From the NCBI GenBank assembly GCA_028285525.1, contig JANQOZ010000109.1, positions 62,001-126,000 on the forward strand: 64,000 nucleotides of DNA. Reading direction: 5' to 3'. The position numbers were made by a program, and so were the translations under genes. The stretch's first letter is position 1. Each line of letters opens with the position of its first letter. The stretch comes from Lysobacterales bacterium (GTDB lineage Bacteria > Pseudomonadota > Gammaproteobacteria > Xanthomonadales > SZUA-38). Shown here piece after piece: positions 27,106 through 36,974 of this stretch. Under the pieces are notes generated by a model, which saw nothing but the letters and a program-made list of their open reading frames with translations, made no database searches and was not told the DNA's origin.

Positions 27106-28199
27106 CAGGTGTCCTTGATCACAATGTTGGGGAACTGCACCTTCTTGTTCCGCGCCTGCACCGACAGCTGCGCGGCGGTCTTGCGGGCGATTTCCCGGTA
27201 CGACTGCGCCAGCGCACCGTCAGGCTCAGCCACCACCGTCGGATTGCCCGAATCGGTCTGCTGACGAATCCGGATATCGAGCGGGAGCTGGCCCAGCAGC
27301 TTGACGCTGTACTGCTCCGCCATCGCGGCGCCGCCACCCTCACCGAAGATGGGCTCCTCGTGGCCGCAGTTTGAGCACACGTGAGTGCTCATGTTTTCGA
27401 CGATCCCGAGTACCGGCACCGAGACCTTCTCAAACATCCGCAGGCCCTTCTTGGCGTCCAGCAGCGCGATGTCCTGGGGTGTGGTTACGATCACCGCGCC
27501 CGACACCGGCACCCGCTGGGCAAGCGTCAGCTGGATGTCGCCCGTGCCGGGGGGCATGTCAATAATGAGGTAGTCCAGTCCTTTCCAGCGGGTGTCGGAG
27601 ATGAGCTGCTGCAGCGCCTGGGTCACCATCGGCCCGCGCCAGACCATCGGCGTGTCTTCATCGATCAGGTAGCCGATGGACATGGTCTGCAGCCCGTGGC
27701 TGATCTTGGGTTCGATCGTGTGGCCGTCGTCACTCTCGGGCTTGCCCGACGCGCCGACCATGCGTGGCTGGCTGGGTCCGTAGATGTCGGCGTCCAGCAG
27801 CCCGACGGTGGCACCTTCGGCGGCCAGCGCCAGCGCCAGGTTCACCGAGGTGGTGGATTTGCCGACGCCGCCCTTGCCGGACGCCACGGCGATCACGTTC
27901 TTGACCTCCGGCAGCGGCGTCAGCTCACCCTGAACCTTGTGCGCGACGATGCGGCTGGAGACCTCAACGGCAACAGCGGCAAACGAACCGCCGGCCCTTA
28001 GGTGGTCTTCGACGTCGGTGGCCAGCTGATCCTCGATACCCTTCGCCGGATAGCCGAGCTCGATTTGCACGGCCAGCTTGTCGCCGTCAAACGCGAGGCC
28101 CGCCAGCGCGCCGGCATCCTTGAGATTCTCACCGGTCAGCGGGTCCACAAAATCCGCCAGCAGCGCTTCTACGGTCGATCGATCCGCCACAACACCCAT
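27105..28199 (-). CDS. apbC: Iron-sulfur cluster carrier protein ApbC/Mrp
   Basis: A 364-residue P-loop ATPase that carries Fe-S clusters to target proteins. It has an N-terminal DUF59/MIP18-like domain (about 5-85), the deviant Walker A loop [19 protein letters not shown] (about residue 103), [12 protein letters not shown], and the cluster-binding CSNCG near residue 275. It is followed by dcd with a one-base overlap and is divergent from metG over about 120 bases, an arrangement common in gammaproteobacteria. Confidence 0.95.
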   Translation of the reverse strand: MGVVADRSTVEALLADFVDPLTGENLKDAGALAGLAFDGDKLAVQIELGYPAKGIEDQLATDVEDHLRAGGSFAAVAVEVSSRIVAHKVQGELTPLPEVKNVIAVASGKGGVGKSTTSVNLALALAAEGATVGLLDADIYGPSQPRMVGASGKPESDDGHTIEPKISHGLQTMSIGYLIDEDTPMVWRGPMVTQALQQLISDTRWKGLDYLIIDMPPGTGDIQLTLAQRVPVSGAVIVTTPQDIALLDAKKGLRMFEKVSVPVLGIVENMSTHVCSNCGHEEPIFGEGGGAAMAEQYSVKLLGQLPLDIRIRQQTDSGNPTVVAEPDGALAQSYREIARKTAAQLSVQARNKKVQFPNIVIKDT

Positions 28200-28317
28200 C
28201 CTGCGTCAAAAGGCGCGCGATTATAGCAAGCAGCCGGGGCGGCAGGGTGAAGCAAACTGTGTCATAGCGGTCGATTTCCCGGATAATGCGCCTTTGGACT
28301 CAACACCCGCTCAACCC

Positions 28318-30378
28318 ATGACCGAAAAGCGCAAAATCCTTGTCACCTGTGCCCTGCCCTACGCCAACGGCGCGATCCACCTGGGGCACATGGTCGAACA
28401 CGTGCAGGGCGACATCTGGGTGCGGGCGATGCGGATGCAGGGGCACGAGTGCTGGTTTGTCTGCGCGGACGACGCCCACGGCACGCCGATCATGGTCAAC
28501 GCGCAGCGGCTGGGTATTACGCCTGAGCAGCTGATCGCGGAGAGCCGGGAGGCCCACGAGGAGGACCTCAAGGACTTTTCGATCAGCTACGACTACTACT
28601 ACTCGACGCACTCGGACGAGAACCGGGCCCTGGTCTACGACATCTACGAGAAGCTCAAGTCGAGCAACCTCATCGACGTGCGCACGATCGAGCAGTACTT
28701 TGACCCGACGGCGGAAATGTTCCTGCCCGACCGGTTCATCAAGGGCACCTGCCCGAACTGCGGCGCCAAAGATCAGTACGGCGACGCCTGTGAGGTCTGC
28801 AGCGCCACCTACAACCCGACCGACCTGATCGAGCCCTACTCGGCCGTCACCGGCGAGAAGCCCGTACTTCGCGAGTCGGAGCACTACTTCGTTCGCCTGG
28901 GCGAACGTCAGGCGTTTCTCGAGGAGTGGGTGAACAGCGGCCAGCTTCAGCCTGAGGTGTCCAATAAGCTGTCCGAGTGGTTCGAAAAAGGGCTCACCGA
29001 CTGGGATATCTCGCGCGACCAGCCCTATTTCGGGTTCACCATCCCCGGCACGGACGACAAATATTTCTATGTCTGGGTGGACGCGCCGGTGGGCTACATG
29101 GCCAGCTTCCAGCGCCTGTGCCAGGAGCGGGGTCTGGATTTCGACGAGTTCTGGCGGCCGGGCGGCGGCACCGAGCTGTACCACTTCATCGGCAAGGACA
29201 TCGTGTACTTCCACACGCTGTTCTGGCCGACCATGCTGGAAGCCGCCGGCTATCGCCTGCCGAGCGCCGTGTTTGTGCACGGCTTTCTCACGGTGAACGG
29301 TCAGAAGATGTCCAAGTCGCGCGGCACCTTCATCATGGCCCGGACCTACCTGGAGCACCTGGCACCGGACTATCTGCGCTACTACTTTGCCTCCAAGCTG
29401 GGGCCCGGGCTCGCGGATCTGGATCTGAACCTGGAAGACTTTGTCGCGCGGGTCAATTCTGATCTGGTCGGCAAGGTGGTGAACATCGCCAGCCGCTGCG
29501 CGGGTTTTATCAGCAAGCGATTCGAGGGCCGGCTGGCCGACGAGCTGCCTGATCCCGCGCTGCTGGAGAAACTTCAGGCCGCCGGGCCGGACATCGTCAG
29601 TCACTTCGAGGCGCGCGACTACAACCGTGCGGTGCGGGCCATCATGGCGCTGGCGGACGAGGCCAACCGATACATCGACGAGCATAAGCCCTGGCAGATG
29701 ATCAAAGAGGCCGGCCGCGAGGCGGAGGTGCAGGCCGTCTGCACCCAGGGCATCAACCTGTTCCGGCTGCTGATGATTTACCTGAAACCCATCATTCCCG
29801 ACACGGCCGTCAAGGCCGAAGCGTTCCTGCAGGTGGATCCGCTCACCTTTGCGGACCTGAACCAGCCCCTGCTGTCGCACGAGATCGCAAAGTTTGCGCC
29901 GCTGATCACGCGGGTGGACGAGCGCCAGGTGGCCGCCATCGTGGAGGCCTCTCGCGAGGACATGCAGGCCACGGAGCAGCCCAAGGCTGAGGACAAGAAA
30001 CCCGCCAAGAAGGACAAAGACGCGAAGGCGGCACCGGAGGAGACGGCCACCGTCACAATCGACGACTTCAGCAAGATCGACCTTCGCGTGGCGCGCGTCG
30101 TCAAAGCCGAACACGTTGAGGGCGCCGACAAGCTGCTGCGCCTGGAGCTGGACCTGGGTGACTACGGCCCGCAGCGCCAGGTGTTTGCGGGCATTAAGTC
30201 GGCCTATCAGCCCGAGGCGCTCGCCGACCGGCTGGTGGTCGTGGTCGCCAACCTCGCCCCGCGCAAGATGCGGTTCGGTCTGTCGGAGGGCATGGTGCTG
30301 GCCGCCGGACCGGGCGGTGACGAGCTCTTTCTAATGGCCCCGGACAGCGGCGCCAAGCCGGGCATGCCGGTGAAATAA
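28318..30378 (+). CDS. metG: Methionyl-tRNA synthetase
   Basis: A 686-residue class I synthetase charging tRNA-Met. Signature HIGH appears as HLGH (residues 20-23), the zinc knuckle as CPNCG and CEVCS, and KMSKS as [11 protein letters not shown] Lys/Ala/Glu-rich linker (about 560-585) joins the C-terminal tRNA-binding, EMAP-II-like domain (about 588-686: [20 protein letters not shown]), which makes the dimer. The ATG at 28318 gives the family N-terminus ([17 protein letters not shown]); the longer reading frame to 28078 runs over the divergent apbC promoter. Confidence 0.97.
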   Translation: MTEKRKILVTCALPYANGAIHLGHMVEHVQGDIWVRAMRMQGHECWFVCADDAHGTPIMVNAQRLGITPEQLIAESREAHEEDLKDFSISYDYYYSTHSDENRALVYDIYEKLKSSNLIDVRTIEQYFDPTAEMFLPDRFIKGTCPNCGAKDQYGDACEVCSATYNPTDLIEPYSAVTGEKPVLRESEHYFVRLGERQAFLEEWVNSGQLQPEVSNKLSEWFEKGLTDWDISRDQPYFGFTIPGTDDKYFYVWVDAPVGYMASFQRLCQERGLDFDEFWRPGGGTELYHFIGKDIVYFHTLFWPTMLEAAGYRLPSAVFVHGFLTVNGQKMSKSRGTFIMARTYLEHLAPDYLRYYFASKLGPGLADLDLNLEDFVARVNSDLVGKVVNIASRCAGFISKRFEGRLADELPDPALLEKLQAAGPDIVSHFEARDYNRAVRAIMALADEANRYIDEHKPWQMIKEAGREAEVQAVCTQGINLFRLLMIYLKPIIPDTAVKAEAFLQVDPLTFADLNQPLLSHEIAKFAPLITRVDERQVAAIVEASREDMQATEQPKAEDKKPAKKDKDAKAAPEETATVTIDDFSKIDLRVARVVKAEHVEGADKLLRLELDLGDYGPQRQVFAGIKSAYQPEALADRLVVVVANLAPRKMRFGLSEGMVLAAGPGGDELFLMAPDSGAKPGMPVK

Positions 30379-30424
30379 CCGGCTGAGCCATTCGGCTTAA
30401 ACCCAAACAAGATAACCAAGCGCT

Positions 30425-30443
30425 GTTCGCCCCACCGGCGAAC
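30425..30443 (+). other. Leader hairpin upstream of the NYN-LOTUS gene
   Basis: GTTCGCC (30425-30431) and GGCGAAC (30437-30443) form a perfect 7-bp stem with a CCACC loop. It is between metG and the NYN gene and 20 bases before that gene's ATG. No T-run follows. It could be a leader structure or an RNA processing site. Confidence 0.45.
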
Positions 30444-30463
30444 GCGCAGGAGAACAACAAACC

Positions 30464-31297
30464 ATGAGTGACATGAATTCGACCGCCAACATGGCGGTTT
30501 TCTGCGACTTCGAAAACGTCGCCCTGGGCGTGCGAGACGCCAACTACAAACGCTTCGATATCCAGAAGGTACTGGAGCGCCTGCTGCTGAAGGGCAACAT
30601 CGTCGTCAAGAAAGCCTACTGCGACTGGGACCGCTACAAGGGCTTCAAGAGCACGATGCACGAGGCGGCTTTCGAGCTGATCGAGATTCCCCACGTGCGC
30701 ATGTCCGGCAAAAACTCCGCCGACATCCGGATGGTGGTGGACGCCCTCGACCTCTGCTACACCAAATCCCACGTCGACGTGTTTGTCGTGATCAGCGGCG
30801 ACTCAGACTTTTCGCCGCTGGTGGCCAAGCTTCGCGAGAACAACAAGCTGGTGATCGGCGTCGGGGTCAAGAACTCAACGTCTGACCTGCTGATTGCCAG
30901 CTGCGACGAGTTTATCTACTACGACGACCTGATCCGCGCGGCCGACAAGCGCAAGCCGCGGGCGAAAAAGTCGGGCAGCAAAAAGAAAACGCGCAGCAGC
31001 AAGGCCGCCGCCAAAGAGGCGGAGACTGAGACCGAGGTCGATCGGACCCAGGAGGCTTTCGATCTGCTGCTGGAGACGCTCGACGACATGATGGCCGAGC
31101 GGGGCGACAAGAAGGTCTGGGGTTCGATGGTCAAGCAGGCGATCAAGCGCCGCAAGCCCGGCTTCAACGAGAGCTATCACGGCTTCAAGGGCTTCAGCCA
31201 GCTGCTGGAGGAAGCGCAGAAGAAGGGGCTGCTGACCATGCAGAACGACGCCGAATCCGGCGGCCACATCATCACGGCCGTCAATACCGACGACTAG
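30464..31297 (+). CDS. NYN (PIN-like) nuclease with C-terminal LOTUS/OST-HTH domain
   Basis: A 277-residue protein. The N-terminal NYN domain (about 8-160) has the acidic residues expected of a PIN-like RNase: AVFCDFENVA, SADIRMVVDALDL and VVISGDSDFSPL. A Lys/Arg-rich linker (about 165-190) leads to a LOTUS/OST-HTH domain (about 195-270, KVWGSMVKQAIKRRKPGFNE, LLEEAQKKGLLTM), a fold that binds RNA in eukaryotic Limkain/Oskar and in bacterial NYN proteins. It should bind and may cut structured RNA. The start has GGAG 12-15 bases upstream. It ends 7 bases from the convergent nucleoside hydrolase gene. Confidence 0.9.
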   Translation: MSDMNSTANMAVFCDFENVALGVRDANYKRFDIQKVLERLLLKGNIVVKKAYCDWDRYKGFKSTMHEAAFELIEIPHVRMSGKNSADIRMVVDALDLCYTKSHVDVFVVISGDSDFSPLVAKLRENNKLVIGVGVKNSTSDLLIASCDEFIYYDDLIRAADKRKPRAKKSGSKKKTRSSKAAAKEAETETEVDRTQEAFDLLLETLDDMMAERGDKKVWGSMVKQAIKRRKPGFNESYHGFKGFSQLLEEAQKKGLLTMQNDAESGGHIITAVNTDD

Positions 31298-31304
31298 AGA
31301 AGCT

Positions 31305-32231
31305 TCAGCTCAGGCCCTGGCGAATCAGCGCCTCGAAGCGCGCCTGATCAAACCTCTGAAGGATCCGCGCATTGGCCGGCCGACCGGTGCGCTTGTTCCA
31401 GTCCACCACCGTCATGCCCCGGGTCATCCCGGGCGCAAGCCCCACGGCCACGTGGCGCTCGGCAGATTCGAGTACCGAAGCCGGCTCGAGCGTCATGGCC
31501 ATCGCCAGCGCGTCGGCAGCGCGCATCTTCGGGTCTTGAGGTTCGCTCTCGGCAACAAATTTCCGGACCTGGCCACAGATTCTGGCGTAGAGCTGAGCGC
31601 TCGGTGAGCCGGAGGTCAGCCACTCGTCCAGCGCGGCAAACGTGAACTGGTGAACCATGGTGGCCTCCCAGTCGGCCAGCTCGAAAAACGGCCATTCGGA
31701 AAACACGATGTGTGCCGCTTCGGGATCGGTGTAGATGTTGAACTCGGCACTGATGTTCGACACGTTGCCGCGCCCCGTCACCGCGCCACCCATCACCACC
31801 AGACGCTGATAGAGCTCCGGCAGCCGCGGCTCAAGCCGCAGCGCAAGCGCTACGTTGGTGAGCGGCCCGATGGTGACCAGCGTCAGCTCGCCGGGGTTTT
31901 CTTGCGCGAGCCGCACCAACGCGCTCGCGGCGTGTTCCTGTTCCGGAGCGGCTTCGGGCTGCCCTTCGAGCACATCACCAAAACCGTCCTCGCCGTGCAC
32001 AAACGCCGCGTTTTCCGGCTGCCAGCAAAGGCCGCGACCGCAGCCGGGGTAGATGGCAAAGTCGGCGGCCAGCGTGTCCTTAAGAAAACCGGCGTTGCGC
32101 AGGGTCATGTCGAGACCCACGTTGCCGCCGACCACGGTGAGCGCCTCGATCCGACAGCCGGGGAAGGCGTGCGCCATCATGATCGCCAGCGCGTCATCCA
32201 CTCCCGGATCCGTGTCGATGACCAGCCGCAT
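31305..32231 (-). CDS. Inosine-uridine-preferring nucleoside hydrolase family protein
   Basis: A 308-residue IunH-family enzyme that breaks ribonucleosides to base and ribose in nucleoside salvage. The calcium-binding signature DTDPGVDDALA is at the N-terminus and further family segments are present (LTLVTIGPLTNVALAL, VVMGGAV, EFNIYTDPEAA). Base preference cannot be told. ATG 32231 shares one base with the glnS stop (TGATG), so it is probably translated with glnS, an unusual partnership with no obvious metabolic link. Confidence 0.93.
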   Translation of the reverse strand: MRLVIDTDPGVDDALAIMMAHAFPGCRIEALTVVGGNVGLDMTLRNAGFLKDTLAADFAIYPGCGRGLCWQPENAAFVHGEDGFGDVLEGQPEAAPEQEHAASALVRLAQENPGELTLVTIGPLTNVALALRLEPRLPELYQRLVVMGGAVTGRGNVSNISAEFNIYTDPEAAHIVFSEWPFFELADWEATMVHQFTFAALDEWLTSGSPSAQLYARICGQVRKFVAESEPQDPKMRAADALAMAMTLEPASVLESAERHVAVGLAPGMTRGMTVVDWNKRTGRPANARILQRFDQARFEALIRQGLS

Positions 32232-33967
32232 CAACTCTTCTGACCCGCCTTCTGGCCCTGCTGTTCTTCCTGCTGCTGCTGTTGCTCGATCTTGGCCCAG
32301 GAGTCGCGCAGCGTGACCGTACGATTGAACACCAGGGCGTCGGGGAAGCTGTCTTTTTCGTCGGCCACAAAATAACCGTTCCGCTCAAACTGAAAGCGGC
32401 TGCCCGCTTCGGTGCCGGCCATCGATCCCTCCAGCTTGCAGCCCTCGAGCAGCGTCAGGGACTCGGGGTTCAGATACTCCTTGAAGTCTTTGCCTTCTTT
32501 GCCGTCGTCCGGGCGGCGCCGCGTGAACAGCCGATCGTAGACGCGCACGGTGGCGTCCACCGCGTGGGCTGCGGACACCCAGTGGATGGTGCCTTTCACT
32601 TTGCGCCCTGAGGTGTCGCTGCCGCTGCGGGTTTCCGGGTCGACGCGGCAATGCACCTCCAGCACGTTGCCGTCGTCGTCTTTGACGACCGACTCGAAGT
32701 CCACGATGTACCCAAACCGCAGTCGCACCGCCCCGCCGGGCTTCAGGCGAAAGTATTTGCCGGGCGGATCTTCCATGAAGTCGTCACGCTCGATGTAGAT
32801 CTCCCGTGTGAACGGCACGGGCCGCGAACCGAGCTCCGGCTGCTGCGGATGGAACGGGCAGTCGAGCGATTCGGTCTTGTCTTCTGGATAGTTGGTTAGC
32901 ACCAGCTTGAGCGGATTGAGTACCGCCATGACGCGCGGCGAGGTGGCGTTCAGCGCCTCGCGCACCGAGTTTTCCAGCACGCCCATCTCGACCTTGTTTT
33001 CGGCCTTGCTGACGCCGATACGCTGGCAGAAGTCGCGGATCGCCTCCGGCGGATAGCCCCGTCGACGCATGCCTGACAGCGTCGGCATCCGCGGATCGTC
33101 CCAGCCCTCGACAAGCCCGAGCGACACCAGCTCCGCCAGCTTGCGCTTGCTCGTGACCGTGTACAGCAGCTCCAACCGCGAGAACTCGATCTGCTGCGGC
33201 TGATGCGGCACCGAGGTGTGTTCGATCACCCAGTCATACAGCGGCCGGTGATCTTCGAACTCCAGCGTACACAGCGAGTGGGTGATGCCCTCCAGCGCGT
33301 CGGAGATGCAGTGCGTGAAGTCGTACATCGGATAGATGCACCACTGATCGCCCGTGCGGTGATGGGTCGCGCGCCGAATCCGGTACAGCACGGGATCGCG
33401 CATATTGATGTTGGGCGACGCCATGTCGATCTTGGCCCGCAGCACGTGCGCGCCGTCCTCGAACTCGCCGTCACGCATGCGCCGGAACAGTTCAGCATTC
33501 TCCTCGACGCTGCGGTCGCGATACGGGCTCGCCTTGCCGGGCTCGGTCAGCGTGCCGCGATACTCGCGGATCTGGTCCGCCGGCATCGAGTCGACGTAGG
33601 CCAGCCCTTTCTGGATCAGCTCCTGGGCAAAGTCATAGAGCTGTTCGAAGTAGTCGGACGCGTGACGCATTTCCTGCCACTCAAAACCCAGCCAGCTCAC
33701 GTCGCGCTCAATGGCGGCGGCAAACTCCTCGCTTTCCTTCTCGGGGTTGGTGTCGTCGAAGCGCAGGTTGCAGCTGCCCGCGTAGTCAAGCGCCAGCCCG
33801 AAGTTGAGGCAGATCGACTTCGCATGGCCGATGTGCAGATAGCCGTTGGGCTCCGGCGGGAAGCGGGTGCCAACCCGCCCCTCGTGGCGCCCGGCGGCCC
33901 GATCTTTTTCGATGATCTGCCGAATAAAGTGGCTGGCTAACGGCGAGTTCTCGCTCGCATCACTCAT
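32231..33967 (-). CDS. glnS: Glutaminyl-tRNA synthetase
   Basis: A 578-residue class I synthetase that charges tRNA-Gln directly. HIGH appears in [15 protein letters not shown], the KMSKS-like loop as VTSKRKL, and the two anticodon-binding beta barrels fill about 345-555. The C-terminus carries an extra glutamine-rich tail ([18 protein letters not shown]) that is not part of the E. coli enzyme core. AAGGA lies about 12 bases before the ATG. The nucleoside hydrolase gene follows with a one-base overlap. Confidence 0.97.
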   Translation of the reverse strand: MSDASENSPLASHFIRQIIEKDRAAGRHEGRVGTRFPPEPNGYLHIGHAKSICLNFGLALDYAGSCNLRFDDTNPEKESEEFAAAIERDVSWLGFEWQEMRHASDYFEQLYDFAQELIQKGLAYVDSMPADQIREYRGTLTEPGKASPYRDRSVEENAELFRRMRDGEFEDGAHVLRAKIDMASPNINMRDPVLYRIRRATHHRTGDQWCIYPMYDFTHCISDALEGITHSLCTLEFEDHRPLYDWVIEHTSVPHQPQQIEFSRLELLYTVTSKRKLAELVSLGLVEGWDDPRMPTLSGMRRRGYPPEAIRDFCQRIGVSKAENKVEMGVLENSVREALNATSPRVMAVLNPLKLVLTNYPEDKTESLDCPFHPQQPELGSRPVPFTREIYIERDDFMEDPPGKYFRLKPGGAVRLRFGYIVDFESVVKDDDGNVLEVHCRVDPETRSGSDTSGRKVKGTIHWVSAAHAVDATVRVYDRLFTRRRPDDGKEGKDFKEYLNPESLTLLEGCKLEGSMAGTEAGSRFQFERNGYFVADEKDSFPDALVFNRTVTLRDSWAKIEQQQQQEEQQGQKAGQKS

Positions 33968-34069
33968 GAACAGTGTGTCCTTGTCTTTTGGTGCGCGGAC
34001 CGGCCTCAGGCCAGAAAGCGGCGCTGAGCGCCCGCACCCATCAAAAATTCGACGCGTAGTTTACTGCAA

Positions 34070-35194
34070 TCAGGAAGTTTTGAGCCCGCGCAGCAGGCGC
34101 TGGGCGAGGTGCGCTTCGGAAGTCGTCGGCATCAGCGTCAGCAGCGTCTCGGCAAAGTACGTGGCTCGGTTGACGTTGCTCGATCGGACGTAGGACTCCG
34201 CCAGCGCCAGCATGGCCCGCGGCAGCCCCTGGTGGCCGGGTTCTCGCTGCAGGTAGACGTTGACGATATTCGCCGCGTGGTCGGTCACGTCCCAGTCGGC
34301 AAAGCGCTGCGCGAGCGTGATGTGCAGGTTGGACGTGAGCGCCGGCTGCCCCTGCGCCACCGCCAGGTAGTCTTTGTACAGGGCCGTGATGACCTCGCGG
34401 TCGCCGCCCTCCCCTTCCTGACGCATCAGCAGATTGCCCGCCGCGGCGTGGAACTGCGGTTTCTTCGGTTCAAACTTCCAGATGGCGTAGCGCAGCTGTC
34501 GGACCCTCAGATCGCCCGGAGCGGCGCGGTGCATCGCCTCGATCGCCCGCTGCGCGGCCGGCAGCTTGCGCTCGTTCAGCAGGCCTTCCACCTGATTCAG
34601 CGATTCCTCGAGCTTGTCACCCTGGGCCGCGGCGCCAGCTGAAGGGTCGCTGGCAAGACCCGCAATCTTGACCACCATCCCCAGCAGCAGCCCTCCGGCA
34701 AATGCCAGCAGCGCGTAGACCGTCGGAGACAGGCCCAGCGTGAAGAACATGATCAGCAGGCCGATCCCGCCCAGACCCGCCGGCATCCACCACGGCAGGG
34801 CCAACGCCCCAACGGTGCCCGGCAAAAAACAGAAAGGTCGGGCTGCGGCACCCTGCAGAACGCCCAGGGCGAGGCCCTGCATCCCGAAGGCAACCATCAA
34901 AAGCGTATCGGCGCCGAGCTGCAGGCTGCCGTCCAGGAGTTGTGGGATTCCCAGCGCGAGACCCACGCAGCAAGCAACACAGGCCGCCAGCAGCAGCGTG
35001 CCAAGGAGGACTTCCAGCGCGACTACGATAGGCAGAATCAGCACCGCAGCGCCGAGCGCAGGCAGGCTTAGGCCCGGCGCAGGCCAGCCGCCGGCGGACG
35101 TACCCGCTAGCACAAGCAGCCCGACCAGCAGCAGCGCACACAGCACGGGCACCCGCTGTTTAAGGGTGTAAAACGGTCCGGGAACCGTTGTCAT
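34070..35194 (-). CDS. Integral membrane protein with C-terminal TPR-like region
   Basis: A 374-residue protein not assigned to a named family. Residues about 15-200 form five or six hydrophobic segments; after a short Ala-rich linker the rest (about 210-370) is a helical region like TPR repeats (KLPAAQRAIEAMHRAAPGDL, ANIVNVYLQREPGH, ATYFAETLLTLMP). The layout recalls the second half of some rhomboid-type membrane proteins, but the Ser/His catalytic motif is not seen. The ATG at 35194 has a good GGAGG 5 bases upstream, better than the longer frame to 35266. Divided from glnS by about 100 bases. Confidence 0.7.
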   Translation of the reverse strand: MTTVPGPFYTLKQRVPVLCALLLVGLLVLAGTSAGGWPAPGLSLPALGAAVLILPIVVALEVLLGTLLLAACVACCVGLALGIPQLLDGSLQLGADTLLMVAFGMQGLALGVLQGAAARPFCFLPGTVGALALPWWMPAGLGGIGLLIMFFTLGLSPTVYALLAFAGGLLLGMVVKIAGLASDPSAGAAAQGDKLEESLNQVEGLLNERKLPAAQRAIEAMHRAAPGDLRVRQLRYAIWKFEPKKPQFHAAAGNLLMRQEGEGGDREVITALYKDYLAVAQGQPALTSNLHITLAQRFADWDVTDHAANIVNVYLQREPGHQGLPRAMLALAESYVRSSNVNRATYFAETLLTLMPTTSEAHLAQRLLRGLKTS

Positions 35195-35387
35195 TCTGCC
35201 TCCCCAGGCAAAGTGTTGATTAAATCGATTGTACGGTGACTCTGACGCAGCAGGATGTCGCCACATCCATGCCGCAGTCTGAGTTAGAACAGAATTATAG
35301 CCGGCCGCCGTTTGAGATGTCGCGGCCGGGAGAGGTATATCGCAGCGTCCAGCCGATCAGCCAGACTTAGACCGGTACCGCTTTCCG

Positions 35388-35582
35388 CTAGCCGGTTCCG
35401 ACAAACGGTGGCGGCGCACCCCTGACGGACTCGCCATGGTGTTCGGTATCGCTGTCTTTTGCGCGCTGTTCGGCGACCACCGCCAGAGCCGCAAGCTCGC
35501 TTTGCCACCAGGCCAGCTGGTTCTGGTCGGTTTCGAGCATGATGAATTGTCGCAGCTGGCCAATCAGTTCCGATCTGGTCAT
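35388..35582 (-). CDS. Small hypothetical protein (64 aa)
   Basis: Candidate small gene in the 460-base stretch between the membrane-TPR protein and the TrmB-like gene. The first 45 residues (MTRSELIGQLRQFIMLETDQ onward) look like amphipathic helices with a protein-like composition; the C-terminus is Pro/Gly-rich and less convincing. GGAG is found 11-14 bases before the ATG. Overlapping frames of similar length exist on the same strand (35284-35649), so the choice of frame rests on composition and ribosome site alone. No function is proposed. Nothing else is seen in this stretch. Confidence 0.35.
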   Translation of the reverse strand: MTRSELIGQLRQFIMLETDQNQLAWWQSELAALAVVAEQRAKDSDTEHHGESVRGAPPPFVGTG

Positions 35583-35657
35583 GTCTGGGCACTCCGTTTG
35601 CCCGGGAATTGTCGGCAGGTTTTTCCGAAAACTTTAGCCGTCTTTCCATAAATACAG

Positions 35658-36353
35658 TCAGCCGAGATCGTAACAGACCCCGTAGAGCGGGTGACCGCTC
35701 GCCAGGTATTTGTTTTCAAAAGGTGACATTGGTGGATCCGGAGAAATTCTCGTCGCTTTGGCGCCGGGGTGACCGTAGGCGTCCAGCGCGGCGGCAAATT
35801 CTTCGGCGTAGGCGGCCCAGTTGGTGCGAAGCGTCAGCCGCCCACCGAGCTCAAGGACCGCCGCAAAGGCGGGATGGGCGTGCCAGCGGCGCTGCAGCTG
35901 GGAAGGCTTGGGCCAAGGATTGGGGTAAAGGAAGTAGTGATGAGCCAGCCTGACGCTGGCCTCTGCCAGCAGCCGCCAGAAATCGGTCAGCTCAGCCCGG
36001 AGCAAAATCACGTCACCGTCGCGCTGGCCCGGTGCGTCCCACTGCTCGCTGCGCAGCCTTGCGGCGGACTGGTCAACGCCGATAAAAAGGGTCGGCGCCT
36101 GGTCACCCAAAGCCGGATCGGCCGCCACGCCGCCTGAGAGATGCCGTGTGGAGGCGCCGGTACCGCAGCCGCTGTCCAGCAGCAGCTGATGCTGCGACAG
36201 GTCGGCCTGGTCGCAGAGCCACTCAAAGGCGTCACGCGTATGTTCGGCCACCGGCTTCAAGTATTCGGACACGCGGTAGCGGGCGATTAAGTCGGTCAGC
36301 CGGTGATCAACGCCCAGCTGGCTGCTGTCGATGCGGCGGGAGTTGCCGATCAC
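35658..36353 (-). CDS. TrmB-like SAM-dependent methyltransferase
   Basis: A 231-residue methyltransferase related to tRNA (guanine-46-N7)-methyltransferase. The SAM loop is LLLDSGCGTGASTRHL, and the TrmB-like features YPNPWPKPSQLQRRWHAHPAF and the C-terminal SPFENKYLASGHPLYG are present. The first loop differs from the usual EIGFGxG form, so this may be a diverged paralogue rather than the main TrmB. The start is weak: GTG at 36353 with no clear ribosome site. It follows the DUF4252 lipoprotein gene by 33 bases. Confidence 0.75.
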   Translation of the reverse strand: MIGNSRRIDSSQLGVDHRLTDLIARYRVSEYLKPVAEHTRDAFEWLCDQADLSQHQLLLDSGCGTGASTRHLSGGVAADPALGDQAPTLFIGVDQSAARLRSEQWDAPGQRDGDVILLRAELTDFWRLLAEASVRLAHHYFLYPNPWPKPSQLQRRWHAHPAFAAVLELGGRLTLRTNWAAYAEEFAAALDAYGHPGAKATRISPDPPMSPFENKYLASGHPLYGVCYDLG

Positions 36354-36386
36354 GCGGCGCGCCGCCGCGCCGCCGCCGGCAGCAGT

Positions 36387-36914
36387 TCAGGTTGAGTCCA
36401 CCGACACCCGGGGCGCGTCGATAGCAAGATCGTCCATGTAGGCATTAAACATCTCGGGCCGCAGGCGACCCATCAGGTTGACCATCACCAGCTCACGGCC
36501 ATCAGCGGCCAAAACCACCATACCGCGAACCGCGTCATGGCGATCGGTTTTGAGCAATACGTGCACCGTCTCACCGTCCTCCCGGACGGCAACGACCGGC
36601 TCCCAACCCTTGCGATCAAGCGTCGCGAGCGTCGGCGCCAGCGCTTCGGCGCTGACCGGGTCATCGAGTTCGTAGACAAATACCCGCACGCCGCGCAGCC
36701 CTTTCAGGATCATCGCGACCTCCGGATCGTCGTCGTCCACGACAACCCGCGCCAGCTTCAGCGGCAGCACCCCCAGACTGATACCGACCACCCGATCGGC
36801 CTCCGGCGGCGGCGCAAAACTGGCGAAGCCGGCACCACGGCCGGCGGTGATGCCGCAGCCCGCCAGCAGCGTTAACAGTGCTGCTGCGGCCGCAGCGCGA
36901 ATCCAGTGGCTCAT
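36387..36914 (-). CDS. DUF4252 family lipoprotein
   Basis: A 175-residue lipoprotein: signal peptide with lipobox LLAG-C (Cys20) and a mature part matching DUF4252 (ILKGLRGVRVFVYEL, GMVVLAADGRELVMVNLMG). The function of the family is unknown. It lies downstream of the M56 peptidase and BlaI-type repressor on the same strand (60-base gap), a setting in which DUF4252 genes are often seen beside envelope-stress or regulatory genes. Likely sits on the periplasmic side of a membrane. Confidence 0.83.
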   Translation of the reverse strand: MSHWIRAAAAAALLTLLAGCGITAGRGAGFASFAPPPEADRVVGISLGVLPLKLARVVVDDDDPEVAMILKGLRGVRVFVYELDDPVSAEALAPTLATLDRKGWEPVVAVREDGETVHVLLKTDRHDAVRGMVVLAADGRELVMVNLMGRLRPEMFNAYMDDLAIDAPRVSVDST

Positions 36915-36974
36915 CAGTTGTTCCTCGAGGTGTACGCCAAGCTTACCCCTCGATACGATCCGAGTCGGGTTTGG

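Noticed and set aside
28300-30114. 604-codon minus-strand frame
   Set aside because: Antisense to metG; the real product carries HIGH and KMSKS motifs.
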